DNA of 64,000 bases, taken from Spirosoma endbachense. GTDB lineage: Bacteria > Bacteroidota > Bacteroidia > Cytophagales > Spirosomataceae. The position numbers and the translations under genes are program-made. Positions within the stretch are counted from its first letter, which is position 1. The number at the start of each line of letters is the position of its first letter. This document shows positions 26,641 to 35,758 of this stretch, in pieces. Where the stretch lies: NCBI RefSeq assembly GCF_010233585.1, contig NZ_CP045997.1, positions 9,164,114-9,228,113 on the forward strand. The letters run 5' to 3'. A model generated the notes under the pieces. That model made no database searches and was not told the origin of the DNA. It saw nothing but the letters and a program-made list of their open reading frames with translations.

Positions 26641-28071
26641 TTAGGGAGCCCTAAAATTCCACTTCGAATTATCGCTGTTAACATCAAATTCTGCCAGGGT
26701 CGGTGTGCTATCTCCAGAAGATACCAGTGCTAGCTTCCTCCCCGAATTCGGTACGAGCTTAGGCAGGATTCGGTAAGTGCCATCCGTCAGTTGATCGATT
26801 CGCCATAACTGTTCAGGTACGCCGGTAAAGGCCGGTACAGTAATGACTTCGGCATCGGCCGTGGCAGCCAAGGCCCGATCTGTGCCAGCCAGGACAATTT
26901 TATAATAGGGACCCCCTAAATAGCCGGTCGTATCTGGCGCATCAGTAATGGTCCATTGTTGATGGGGCCGAGCCATATAATCACCGATTCTCAAGGTAAT
27001 CGTTCCTGTCGGCCAGTTGTTTACTACATCGGCTAACTGCTGAGCCGGAACGGGCTTTATGGGCTCATTGGTGGGCGGGCCAAATCCGCGTAGACCAACG
27101 GCCATTCTGGTAAAATCAACGGCCAATTCTAAGCTGTAGCCTCTTCGTACGGATTCAATTTCATAGGTGCCTTCTTTAAACTTTTCGCCGGCAACCGGCC
27201 AGCCATCTCTCCAAACCACCGGAAGGATACCTAATACGCTTCGGCCACCCTGCTCTAAATCAGCTTCATAATGGAGGGACATTTTTTCCACCCCTTTCTC
27301 CAGAACGATGTGGCCAAAATGGCCGGGGCCTATTAATCCACCACGGGTAGCCACCACCAGCTTACCACCCCCCTGCAACATGCTTCTGCCTACATTATCG
27401 AGGTAAGGGCCGGATATTTTCTTTGACCGACCCACCACCACATTGTAGGTCGAGTTAGCCCCATCGCAACAACTGCCATGTGTAGCCAGCAGGTAGTACC
27501 AACCCTCGCGATAAACTAACGTGCTGGCTTCACAGACGATGGCTACATCGACGGGTTTATTTCCGGCTTTAAGGCCTCCTGTTTTGGGGTCTAATTCGAT
27601 TAGGCGAGTAAAGCCAAAATAGGTGCCGTAGGTGAGCCAAAGGCGTCCGGTAGTCGGATCTAACATAACGCCGGGGTCAATGGCGTCGTTCTCTTCATAG
27701 CCATCCGAGGTAGCCACCACAACCGGTTCCGAATACTTAAAATCAGGCGACTTTGGATCCAAAGTCTTGTTCCACATGGTCAGAATCGCGCCTTTGTGGT
27801 TGGGTGAGCCACCAGTTGCGCCATAGATGACCAGGTAACGATCCCCCAGTTTGATGACATCCGGGGCGGCTCCACCACCCGGTCTCACCCCGCCACCATA
27901 CCAGGTCCAGCCATCGTTGGACATTAATCCACCACCGCCCGTGCCGAATGTGTAATACTTGCCGTCGCATTCGGTGACGGTTGAGGGGTCATGGATAAAT
28001 GGTCTTCCGACTTGAGCGAGTACCGTCGGTGTTAATAATAAAGCAAATAAGGTTATCAGCATTCTGTTCAT
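26641..28071 (-). CDS. Secreted glycoside hydrolase family 43 protein with ricin-like domain
   Basis: 476 residues with signal peptide ending TVLAQ. Residues ~20-300 form a GH43 five-bladed propeller: catalytic Asp in FIHDPSTV, pKa-modulating Asp in NDAIDPGVM, and acid Glu in VCEASTLVYREGWYYLL. Residues ~330-475 are a beta-trefoil/ricin-like carbohydrate-binding region (PHQQWTITDAP, PEQLWRIDQLTDGTYRILPK). Expected to act on arabinan or another arabinose/xylose side chain. It is followed 34 bp downstream on the same strand direction by another secreted gene that precedes it in transcription. Confidence 0.88.
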   Translation of the reverse strand: MNRMLITLFALLLTPTVLAQVGRPFIHDPSTVTECDGKYYTFGTGGGGLMSNDGWTWYGGGVRPGGGAAPDVIKLGDRYLVIYGATGGSPNHKGAILTMWNKTLDPKSPDFKYSEPVVVATSDGYEENDAIDPGVMLDPTTGRLWLTYGTYFGFTRLIELDPKTGGLKAGNKPVDVAIVCEASTLVYREGWYYLLATHGSCCDGANSTYNVVVGRSKKISGPYLDNVGRSMLQGGGKLVVATRGGLIGPGHFGHIVLEKGVEKMSLHYEADLEQGGRSVLGILPVVWRDGWPVAGEKFKEGTYEIESVRRGYSLELAVDFTRMAVGLRGFGPPTNEPIKPVPAQQLADVVNNWPTGTITLRIGDYMARPHQQWTITDAPDTTGYLGGPYYKIVLAGTDRALAATADAEVITVPAFTGVPEQLWRIDQLTDGTYRILPKLVPNSGRKLALVSSGDSTPTLAEFDVNSDNSKWNFRAP

Positions 28072-28105
28072 GTAAGAGCTTGTTTTGGCGTAAACAGACG
28101 GCTAC

Positions 28106-28873
28106 TTAATCTTGGTAACCAATACTGAGATTTGTTACGGGCGATCCTTTTTCATCTAAAAAACGCATACAGAAATTAGCCATGCCCGGTCCGTTGATGA
28201 CGGCCCCACGGATGATGTTCTTTCCCTTTTTCAGCGTTAAACGGGCCGAGGTGCCATTATCGGCAATCATATCGCGGTCACCCGACAGCAACAAGGCTTC
28301 CTGCCCATTTAACCACCACATGCTACCGGAATTACAGCCTGCCGCCAGCCTGACGTTTTGGATTTCTTCCGGGCAATCGATAACCGTGACCAGCCAGACA
28401 AGGATTCCGAATTTTGGCTGGTTAAGGGCGTAGGTAAACTGGTATAAATTAAAATTGAATGCCTTGCTGTCCAGTGCATACCACTTCCGGGTCTGATTGC
28501 CTACGGTTACCGTTTCCCCATTGCGTGGAACGACCGTGTAATCGCCGGAAAAATTATCGGTTGAAAAGGTTGTTCGGAGGTAGTTGTCGGTAAAAATATT
28601 ATTCCGGACAATGTCTTTCTTTACGGGTTCCAGCACCAGCCAGCGTTGAATAAACCCTAGTGCATCTGGTGATTTTAGGGCCGCTGAGGCTGGTGTGAAG
28701 TGTTTGGAGAGGGTGTGGGTTGTATCGCCTTTTATAGGGATAGGAGGCAGGGGTATTCGTTGCCCCGGCCCTGGGCCCTGTGCAAAAGCAGTAAGGCCAC
28801 TAAGTAATAATCCTGATAAAACGATACATGATATAAACGGCAATACATAGTTGTATTTTCTGTTCATAGCCAA
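28106..28873 (-). CDS. Secreted protein with carbohydrate-enzyme accessory-like domain
   Basis: 255 residues with signal peptide ending TAFAQ (a Met at residue 3 is an equally good start). Residues ~60-110 (LGFIQRWLVLEPVKKDIVRNN) recall the N-terminal segment found in secreted sugar-active enzymes. Residues ~165-250 form a jelly-roll with LAAGCNSGSMWWLNGQEALLL and LTLKKGKNIIRGAVINGPG, the pattern of a galactose-binding/sialate-esterase-like domain. No catalytic residues recognised. Transcribed just before the GH43 gene (34-bp gap), so probably in one operon with it. Confidence 0.65.
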   Translation of the reverse strand: MAMNRKYNYVLPFISCIVLSGLLLSGLTAFAQGPGPGQRIPLPPIPIKGDTTHTLSKHFTPASAALKSPDALGFIQRWLVLEPVKKDIVRNNIFTDNYLRTTFSTDNFSGDYTVVPRNGETVTVGNQTRKWYALDSKAFNFNLYQFTYALNQPKFGILVWLVTVIDCPEEIQNVRLAAGCNSGSMWWLNGQEALLLSGDRDMIADNGTSARLTLKKGKNIIRGAVINGPGMANFCMRFLDEKGSPVTNLSIGYQD

Positions 28874-29015
28874 TTGTGTTTGTACTAAGTATTATTTCTA
28901 CGAAAAGCATAACTTGGCCCCTTCTACTGGACATTTCATGCTTCCAACAACAGGTTTGTAGTCGATGGTAACCTAATTTCTTGCTCCCTAAATAAGAGTC
29001 AAAGTGCGTGTTTTG

Positions 29016-29333
29016 CTACAGCTCATTATCGATGCTCATCTCCAGCAGTGCATAACTCAAGCTTTTACCGTGCGTGTCGATCGTTAAAGAGGTAGTCACG
29101 CCACCACTCAACGCTTGTTGGCAAACAAATTGAAGGGCGGGCAGATTTGGTAATTCATACCGGGTGATTTCGCCCAGTACCAGATCGCGAAAGTGATAGC
29201 TAACCGCAGAAGCTGTTACTTTTTCGCATATTAACGGGTAATCCTCTGGTTTATAAGGAATCAACGATAAGGTCAGTGTGTTGCCTTTGTCCCCTGCTCG
29301 GCTATGAGCGATATCATAGAGTTTGATGGTCAT
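29016..29333 (-). CDS. AtuA C-terminal-like protein
   Basis: 105 residues. MTIKLYDIAHSRAGDKGNTLTLSLIPYKPEDYP matches the small domain that is fused to, or encoded next to, AtuA-family proteins in acyclic terpene and acyl-CoA catabolic clusters. Its ATG overlaps the stop of the AtuA gene by 4 bases, so the two are translationally coupled and probably form a complex. Confidence 0.88.
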   Translation of the reverse strand: MTIKLYDIAHSRAGDKGNTLTLSLIPYKPEDYPLICEKVTASAVSYHFRDLVLGEITRYELPNLPALQFVCQQALSGGVTTSLTIDTHGKSLSYALLEMSIDNEL

Positions 29334-30652
29334 GATTGAAAAAGTGTAACTTGAGGATTGATTCGATCGCGACCTAGGAAAGTCGACACAATACCTACCA
29401 CTTCATGGACATATTTTCGGGCGCCACCACCACCCGCTGGCCCATTGGTGTAAAGCGCTTCGACTTCCTCGCCCACCAAAGAGGCCTGCTCAAATGTGGC
29501 CGCTTTACCAGCAACCCGAAGACGGATTTCATACTGGTCTGGATGTTCTCCAAAGCTAGTGCGATGAACCGACGTACTGCCCATGAAATCAATGCGAAGG
29601 TCAGTGAATTGGTTCTGTAATCGTTCCTGAATAATTGATCCTGCCAGTTTCGCCCGACCCAGCGCATTCGATCCTGCGTAGGAAATTTCTCCTTCGCCAA
29701 CAAATCCAGCGTTATAGCCTACGCTTACCTTTAGCGTGTTCGGTCGGGATTGTCCCTGTCCACCCGTCGCTTTCACTTGGTTAGGACCAATTTCCTCCAG
29801 ACTTACCTTGGTAAAATCGGCCACTACGTCGGGAGTCATGTATCGGCTTGGGTCCATCACTTCATAGAGCAGTTGCTCTTTGGCCGTTGCCACGTTTAAC
29901 GTTCCACCTGTTCCGGCCACTTTACCAAAAATGGCTGTGCCATCGGTCGAAACATCAGCAAAGGGATGCCCTAGATGCGCCATGTCTGGAATGTCTTTCT
30001 TGCCAGGATCGGCAAAATAACCACCCGTCAACTGGCCCGCACATTCCAGCAAATGCCCAATGACCGTAGCCTGTCCAATCCGATCTGCTTCATCCAGCGA
30101 CCAGCCAAACTCGTGAACCAACGGAGCGACAAACAGCGATGGATCAGCCACACGACCTGTAATGATGATGCTGGCACTGGTTGCTAAGGCCGGTAAAATA
30201 GCGTCGGCACCCAGATACGCATTCGCTGAAATTAATGGGCCAGCTTCGCGTAAGGGTTTGCTCGTTTCCAACGAAATCTCATGACCTGTAAGCAAGCCAA
30301 ATATATCGTCACCCGTTACGACAGCAATAGTTATATTTAAGCCAAGACGCTTCGCAATGCTGACAATAACCTCGGCAGCCGCCAACGGATTCGCTGCGCC
30401 CATGTTTGTAATCAGACGAACATTGTTAGCCAGCAAATGGGGCAATAAACATTCAATACGTCGTTCCAGCAGCGGATCGTAGCCGAGTGCTGGATTTTGC
30501 CGTTTCCGCTTTTGAGCCAGGGCAATTGTTCGTTCGGCCAGGCACTCCAGCACCAGATAATCCAATTGTCCCTGCTGCGCCAGGATAATCGCTGGTTCCA
30601 GCCGGTCGCCGGAAAAACCGGCTCCGCAGCCGATGCGAATGGTTTCTTTCAT
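29330..30652 (-). CDS. AtuA-family (DUF1446) protein
   Basis: 440 residues. N-terminal IRIGCGAGFSGDRLEPAIILAQQGQLDYLVLECLAERT, then NMGAANPLAAAEVIVSIAKRLGL and TGRVADPSLFVAPLVHEFGW, are signatures of the AtuA family of the acyclic terpene utilisation pathway, of poorly known biochemical role (probably acyl-CoA metabolism). Gene order downstream is the C-terminal-domain protein; upstream is a CitMHS transporter 13 bp away. Part of the minus-strand catabolic operon. Confidence 0.9.
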   Translation of the reverse strand: MKETIRIGCGAGFSGDRLEPAIILAQQGQLDYLVLECLAERTIALAQKRKRQNPALGYDPLLERRIECLLPHLLANNVRLITNMGAANPLAAAEVIVSIAKRLGLNITIAVVTGDDIFGLLTGHEISLETSKPLREAGPLISANAYLGADAILPALATSASIIITGRVADPSLFVAPLVHEFGWSLDEADRIGQATVIGHLLECAGQLTGGYFADPGKKDIPDMAHLGHPFADVSTDGTAIFGKVAGTGGTLNVATAKEQLLYEVMDPSRYMTPDVVADFTKVSLEEIGPNQVKATGGQGQSRPNTLKVSVGYNAGFVGEGEISYAGSNALGRAKLAGSIIQERLQNQFTDLRIDFMGSTSVHRTSFGEHPDQYEIRLRVAGKAATFEQASLVGEEVEALYTNGPAGGGGARKYVHEVVGIVSTFLGRDRINPQVTLFQS

Positions 30653-30665
30653 AACATCTTGCCGT

Positions 30666-31961
30666 TCATAGGTGAATTGATCCGGTGAGTAGCGCGGCTA
30701 ATGTCATCACGAGCGTCGTTCCGAAAGCCCATTTCAAAATGAATTTCTGATGATCGCCCAGATCGACTTCAGCCAACCCAACCAGCAGGAACGTCGAAGC
30801 GGTCAGCGGACTCACTGGAAAACCAACTGTCATCTGACCCAGCAATGCAGCCCGACCGATTTCAAGAGGATCGATACCAAACTGCGTGGCTGTCTGACTC
30901 AAAATGGGTACAACCCCAAAATAATAGGCATCTGGTGTAAACAATAAACTGGCTGGCATGCTGGTAATGGCCGTAAGTGTTGGTAACCAGGCTGCGTGTT
31001 GCTGGGGGATGAGTGAAACCAAGGAGGTTGCCATCGCGTCGATCATTTTCGAGCCGGTCAGGATGCCCGAAAACACCCCTGCCGCAAAGATCATACTCGA
31101 CACCATAAAAATATTGTTACCGTGACTTCGGAGTACTTTTTGCTGATCGGCTAGCTTGGGATAATTAATCAGTAGCGCAACTGCGGCAGCTACTATAAAT
31201 AAGGCGGGCGTAGGGACCCAGCTCTTCATCAACGTAACAATGAGTCCAATCGTTAGTAGGGCGTTGATCCAGAATAGCTTGGGCCGTCGTAGCTGCTGCT
31301 GTTGCTCGGTTAAATTTTCGTGATGCGCATAAGCCAGGTCAGTAATACCTAGTCGTTTTCGTTCTTTCTGACCAAACCAGTAAGCTACAAAAAGTACCCA
31401 GCCGATGCCAGCGATGATGGCCGGAATATTTGGGTTAAAAAGCTGCGTAGCGTCGGTCTTCAATGTCGAAATTGCTCGCGCCGATGTACCAGACCAGGGA
31501 ACCAAGTGCAACGGCCCAACGCTTAGCGCGACAATGCCGGGCAATATCAGCCGATTAATTTTTAGTCGTTTATAGATAGGTAAAAAGGCCGACATAACAA
31601 TCATAAACGTAGCCGTACCGTCACCATCTAGGTGGACAATCATGGTCAGGATAGCCGTTCCGACAATTACTTTAAGCGGATCGCCTTTGACGTACCGAAT
31701 GATTCCGGCAATGATCGGATCGAACAGACCCGCATCGAGCATAGTCGCAAAATAGAGCACCGCGAACATGAGCAAAATACCCGTTGGAGCTACCTGTTTA
31801 ATACCCGCCAGAATCATTTCGCCCAGTTCCTTCGGGCTGAATCCGGCCAGTAACCCCATGATTAAAGGCACTAAGATCAGCGCTGTAACGACCGACAATC
31901 GCTTGGTTATAATAAGAATCAGAAAAAGCCCAATCGTGGCAAAACCAAGGAGAGAAAGCAT
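30666..31961 (-). CDS. CitMHS-family carboxylate transporter
   Basis: 431 residues, about 11-12 transmembrane helices. Opening LSLLGFATIGLFLILIITKRLSVVTALILVPLIMGLLAG, the IVHLDGDGTATFMIV segment and MPASLLFTPDAYYFGVVPIL fit citrate-metal:H+ or related carboxylate symporters (CitMHS). In this cluster it would import an organic acid, perhaps released by the neighbouring esterases. 16 bp after the stop of the large hydrolase gene and 13 bp before AtuA: one operon. Confidence 0.9.
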   Translation of the reverse strand: MLSLLGFATIGLFLILIITKRLSVVTALILVPLIMGLLAGFSPKELGEMILAGIKQVAPTGILLMFAVLYFATMLDAGLFDPIIAGIIRYVKGDPLKVIVGTAILTMIVHLDGDGTATFMIVMSAFLPIYKRLKINRLILPGIVALSVGPLHLVPWSGTSARAISTLKTDATQLFNPNIPAIIAGIGWVLFVAYWFGQKERKRLGITDLAYAHHENLTEQQQQLRRPKLFWINALLTIGLIVTLMKSWVPTPALFIVAAAVALLINYPKLADQQKVLRSHGNNIFMVSSMIFAAGVFSGILTGSKMIDAMATSLVSLIPQQHAAWLPTLTAITSMPASLLFTPDAYYFGVVPILSQTATQFGIDPLEIGRAALLGQMTVGFPVSPLTASTFLLVGLAEVDLGDHQKFILKWAFGTTLVMTLAALLTGSIHL

Positions 31962-31977
31962 AGTGTAGGTTTCGAGG

Positions 31978-34005
31978 CTATTTCAATACGTTACTTTTCT
32001 GGGCCATATTCACCTCGTTCTGAGCATCTTCTGGCGATAAAAAACCTTCTTTTATTAATTCGTCAGCAGCTTTACGGACAGCGCTTACGTACACTTCGTG
32101 CGTTTTATACCGCTCTTCAAGCGACAAACGAGGATCGCCTTCTGCTAACCGCTCAACCTTCGTTTTTTTGAACGGGATGAACATGCCATTGAGCGAAGCT
32201 AAATCCCCTTCTCCGTAACCGGCTTGCCGTAATGCCCAGCCCGTATACGTGCCAAGCGGTACCCGCATGGTCGTGTTTCGAATGCCCGCTACCTCGTTGC
32301 CATCCTGATCAACTTTCGGCACTAAAACGGCGTAGACATTCTCTTTAACCACTTTCGGCGGCTCATTTGTCACAATCCCCGTAATGAAGTGGCTGTTGAA
32401 CGCTGGTCCAAAATCGAGCAACGGGACGTTGTTGAATTGACCGTTATATACTACGCCTGGAATTGACGGCCAACCGATACTTTTTGCATCAGGCAGCACG
32501 AGCGTTTTTGCCTTAATCGTTGGGTAAGCGCTGGCAGGTGGTAGTTTATCTGCCATCACCCACTGTTCCAGCGCAATCAGCAAGGCTCGTAACGTCGGTT
32601 GGGTTGAATTGTAGTTCATCTGGAAACCACTTAAGGGGTCCTTCGCGCCGTTGGGTGAGTGCTGGGTTCCGGTGATGAAATAAATACGCACGTTGTCGGG
32701 AATCGCCAGGTCTTTTTTACCAGACGGATCAGTGGTCGGTAGCGATGCCCGTATTTGCCGGTATTCCGAGGAACTGAGCGTTTGCATAATTTTCGGGCAA
32801 TTGCCCATCGGCGAACAGGCTTCCAGAATTCCTCCAGTAATTCCCGAAACAGGATCTTTCGTGATCTGCCAGGTAAACGGAGCCTCGTTGCTAGGAAACA
32901 AATGATCTTCGTGTTGAAGACCACCACCGCCCGGTCTGCCGAAACGAACATTCAGCGAATTACGCCGAGTGGCAATGTGCGCGTTGATACCATCAAATAC
33001 CCGCTTACCGCTTTCATCCTGATTAAAACCCAATTGTAGAAACGTCCGGCAGAAGTTACTGCACTGTGATACGCCCTGTAGAATAGTCGACCGGATCGGA
33101 ATTGTTTGGGTATCTGTCGGCAACAAGGGATTTCGGTTGCTGGCTTCGTCGGTGGCCTGGTTCCGCAAAAACGACGCGATGTCCCGGATGGCGGCAAATC
33201 CCAGGCCCATCACCAGTGGATTTTTAGCGGTGTACACCAACTCATAAATATAGTTCGGATCAAAACCGCCTTTTATGGAAAGTTGCGTCGTACTAGGCGT
33301 GCCGGGAAATGGTTTTGTCGTACAATCCGAAAAAGCCCAGTCACTATTCGGAATGGGGATGTGTGGATCGGCTTCGTGAACGCGTTTGGTAAGCTGAAGT
33401 CCCGTGTTGTCCAGGCTGACGGTTTCGTAGGGGTGATGCGTGGCTCCACTAAATGGTCCACTGCTCAAAAGCTGCGTTTGCGCAGGCGCAAAAACCTGGA
33501 ATTCCGCCCGAACCTTCCCCGTGATTTCACGGCCATTTTCCGTCGCAACCGGTACCCTAATCGTTAGTCGAGAATTTCCGGCTAATACATCCCCCTGCCA
33601 GGCACTCCACAAATACACATACCCTCGTTTAAGCAGTGCCGTATCTGCCGGAAATACGTTCCCCCGATTGGGTAGGCTAAAAAACAGTAGTCCGTTGCTC
33701 TTGCCCATATCGGTAGGGCGCAATAGGATAAACTCGGAAACGTATTCGACAAAACCCCGATTATTGCGAGGAGCCAATTGTAAATCCTGAATAATTTTAT
33801 TTGGAGCCAGTTTGGGATCGACTTCTCCGTAGGCCTGTCCATATACCCGTTCATACGTTCCAGTCTTCCCAAATGCCCGTCCTCCCGCGTAAGGTTCAGT
33901 TTTTGTAATGACAAGTTTTACAATTTTGGCTTGGACAGGAAAGCCAGAAAGAAATAGGCCAAAACTTAGAAAAGCGAATAGACAGTAGCGTAGACGAAAG
34001 GCCAT
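31978..34005 (-). CDS. Large secreted alpha/beta hydrolase domain protein (Abhydrolase_10 type)
   Basis: 675 residues with signal peptide ending PVQAK. The family hallmarks are the N-terminal beta domain (VKLVITKTEPYAGGRAFGKTGTYERVYGQAYGEVDP), the elbow LQGVSQCSNFCRTFLQLGFNQ (nucleophile Ser), IYFITGTQHSPNG (acid/His region) and the closing ATMRVPLGTYTGWALRQ-like segment. Family function is essentially uncharacterised; an esterase is likely. Sits between a type-B carboxylesterase and the CitMHS transporter. Confidence 0.82.
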   Translation of the reverse strand: MAFRLRYCLFAFLSFGLFLSGFPVQAKIVKLVITKTEPYAGGRAFGKTGTYERVYGQAYGEVDPKLAPNKIIQDLQLAPRNNRGFVEYVSEFILLRPTDMGKSNGLLFFSLPNRGNVFPADTALLKRGYVYLWSAWQGDVLAGNSRLTIRVPVATENGREITGKVRAEFQVFAPAQTQLLSSGPFSGATHHPYETVSLDNTGLQLTKRVHEADPHIPIPNSDWAFSDCTTKPFPGTPSTTQLSIKGGFDPNYIYELVYTAKNPLVMGLGFAAIRDIASFLRNQATDEASNRNPLLPTDTQTIPIRSTILQGVSQCSNFCRTFLQLGFNQDESGKRVFDGINAHIATRRNSLNVRFGRPGGGGLQHEDHLFPSNEAPFTWQITKDPVSGITGGILEACSPMGNCPKIMQTLSSSEYRQIRASLPTTDPSGKKDLAIPDNVRIYFITGTQHSPNGAKDPLSGFQMNYNSTQPTLRALLIALEQWVMADKLPPASAYPTIKAKTLVLPDAKSIGWPSIPGVVYNGQFNNVPLLDFGPAFNSHFITGIVTNEPPKVVKENVYAVLVPKVDQDGNEVAGIRNTTMRVPLGTYTGWALRQAGYGEGDLASLNGMFIPFKKTKVERLAEGDPRLSLEERYKTHEVYVSAVRKAADELIKEGFLSPEDAQNEVNMAQKSNVLK

Positions 34006-34021
34006 GAAGTATAAAAATTAG

Positions 34022-34080
34022 GTATAGACAGGATAAGACAGTATTAAATAATAAAAAATCCTCTCTTATCCTGTCTATAC
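34022..34080. repeat. 17-bp-arm stem-loop between two operon genes
   Basis: GTATAGACAGGATAAGA (34022-34038) is the exact reverse complement of TCTTATCCTGTCTATAC (34064-34080), with an AT-rich 25-nt loop that includes an AATAATAAAAAAT run. It fills the 79-bp gap between two same-strand genes, so it may terminate part of the transcripts or protect processed ends. Confidence 0.75.
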
Positions 34081-34084
34081 GAGT

Positions 34085-35698
34085 CTACATCTGTTTGCCG
34101 GCAGCCATCTGTAACAGCTCCTTATCCGGGTTGTTTTTCACCTGATTTACGTTGTCAAAAATCATGGTGGCCCCGTTTTCGGCGGTGTATTGCGGCCAGG
34201 ACGGCAGCCCTTTGTGGTTCGGGTTTCCGGTTCGGGCGAAGGCAATCCACGCCCGACTCATTTTATCAGCCAAGATATGCGCTTCTTTACCACCTCCGGT
34301 CATTTCCTCACAGCGGCTGATGTTGTCAAACACGAACGGAATTTCCATACAGTGCATGGCTTTATAGATTCCATCCATTACCGGCGATTGCCAAGTGAAC
34401 AGATACATATACACTGGAGCCGCCCCCGGAATCGCTTTGGCATTAGCCTGCCTAACGGTAAGTGGCCGGAAATTTAAGTCGATATCAATGTAATCGGATG
34501 GCTTCACTGTTTCGGGATAGGCTTTTTTCACAGCGGCCAGATATGCATCTGTTTTATCACCGTACTTTTTTTGCAGGTTGGCTTTGGCACCTTCCATCGA
34601 CATGTTGCGACTAGCCGGGTTGAAGGGCGTAAACTCATTTTTTGTCGAACCAACCAGTAACGGAATATCTTTAGACAGAGCAATTGACGCTGGTTCTGTC
34701 GGTTGGTAGGGCAGTATATTACCGTCATGAATCGGCCCCCAACCTAATCCAAAAGCTGGCTTTCCTTCGGCTTTCATCGCATCCGATACTTTTCGCAGCG
34801 CCTTTTTACCAGCCGCATTTAACCGCTCGTAGGATATTTTCTGGAGCGAATCGACCTGGCTAGGTTGCAGTTTTAGTTCTTCAAGCAGGGCCGCACTTAC
34901 TTTCTTCATCAGATCGCTTTCTGCAAAACTGGTTATGTAGCTACCACTTTGTACGATGGCCTTCTGGAATAAGCCTTTTGCCGAAGGCGCATTCATCAGG
35001 CTCGTTACTTTACCGCCCCCGCCTGACTGACCAAAAATGGTTACATTACCCGGATCACCGCCAAACTGATCGATATTTTGGTTCACCCATTGCAAAGCCG
35101 ATACTAAATCCATCAGACCTGCATTCGCTGAGTTTTTGTATTTCTCGCCATAGCCCGACAAATCGAGGAAGCCCAGGATATTTAGCCGATGATTCACCGT
35201 CACCACCACTACGTCGCCCTTTTTGGTCAGATTTTCGCCATCGTACGACGGTAACTCCACCGAAGAACCGGCCGTAAACCCGCCACCGTGCAACCAGACC
35301 ATGACCGGGCGCTTTTTGGCTTTGCTGATTTCGGGCGTCCAGACATTCAAGCTCAGGCAATTTTCGTTGGTATAGCCCCAATTGTGGTTAAACGGAAATT
35401 CAATCTCATCATAAGTGCTCGTGGTTGGGTCCATTGGGCAAACAGGTCCGTACGTCATTGAGGATCGAACGCCCGTCCACGAATCGGGTTTTGAGGGAGC
35501 CATAAATCGCTCGGCCTTGGCGTAAGGAATTCCCTTGAACGTAAACGTACCATTGTGAATGTAGCCCCGAACATCACCCGATGCGGTCGAGACGGTGGCG
35601 ATCCCTTTGCCGGCTACGATTGGATCTTTGGCTTGCCCAATAGAAAAAAGGGGCACCGCGAGAATAAATAAGGAAAGGAGAATTAGTTTGATTTTCAT
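34085..35698 (-). CDS. Secreted carboxylesterase type B (para-nitrobenzyl esterase-like)
   Basis: 537 residues with signal peptide ending FSIGQAK. Type-B carboxylesterase features in order: FKGIPYAKAERF, ENCLSLNVWTP, PVMVWLHGGGFTAGSS (oxyanion hole), VTIFGQSGGGGKV (nucleophile Ser), SSTKNEFTPF region (acid) and HCMEIPFVFDN (His). Hydrolyses carboxylic esters in the periplasm. Part of the three-esterase set in this block. Confidence 0.92.
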   Translation of the reverse strand: MKIKLILLSLFILAVPLFSIGQAKDPIVAGKGIATVSTASGDVRGYIHNGTFTFKGIPYAKAERFMAPSKPDSWTGVRSSMTYGPVCPMDPTTSTYDEIEFPFNHNWGYTNENCLSLNVWTPEISKAKKRPVMVWLHGGGFTAGSSVELPSYDGENLTKKGDVVVVTVNHRLNILGFLDLSGYGEKYKNSANAGLMDLVSALQWVNQNIDQFGGDPGNVTIFGQSGGGGKVTSLMNAPSAKGLFQKAIVQSGSYITSFAESDLMKKVSAALLEELKLQPSQVDSLQKISYERLNAAGKKALRKVSDAMKAEGKPAFGLGWGPIHDGNILPYQPTEPASIALSKDIPLLVGSTKNEFTPFNPASRNMSMEGAKANLQKKYGDKTDAYLAAVKKAYPETVKPSDYIDIDLNFRPLTVRQANAKAIPGAAPVYMYLFTWQSPVMDGIYKAMHCMEIPFVFDNISRCEEMTGGGKEAHILADKMSRAWIAFARTGNPNHKGLPSWPQYTAENGATMIFDNVNQVKNNPDKELLQMAAGKQM

Positions 35699-35758
35699 AA
35701 AGACAATAGGTTGGTAATTCGGTTTATAAAGATTGGAAGCACAGGTAAGCGTTTTGCC

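Noticed and set aside
32631..32951. Alternative frames within the Abhydrolase_10 gene
   Set aside because: Overlaps a long, well-matched coding region; no independent support.
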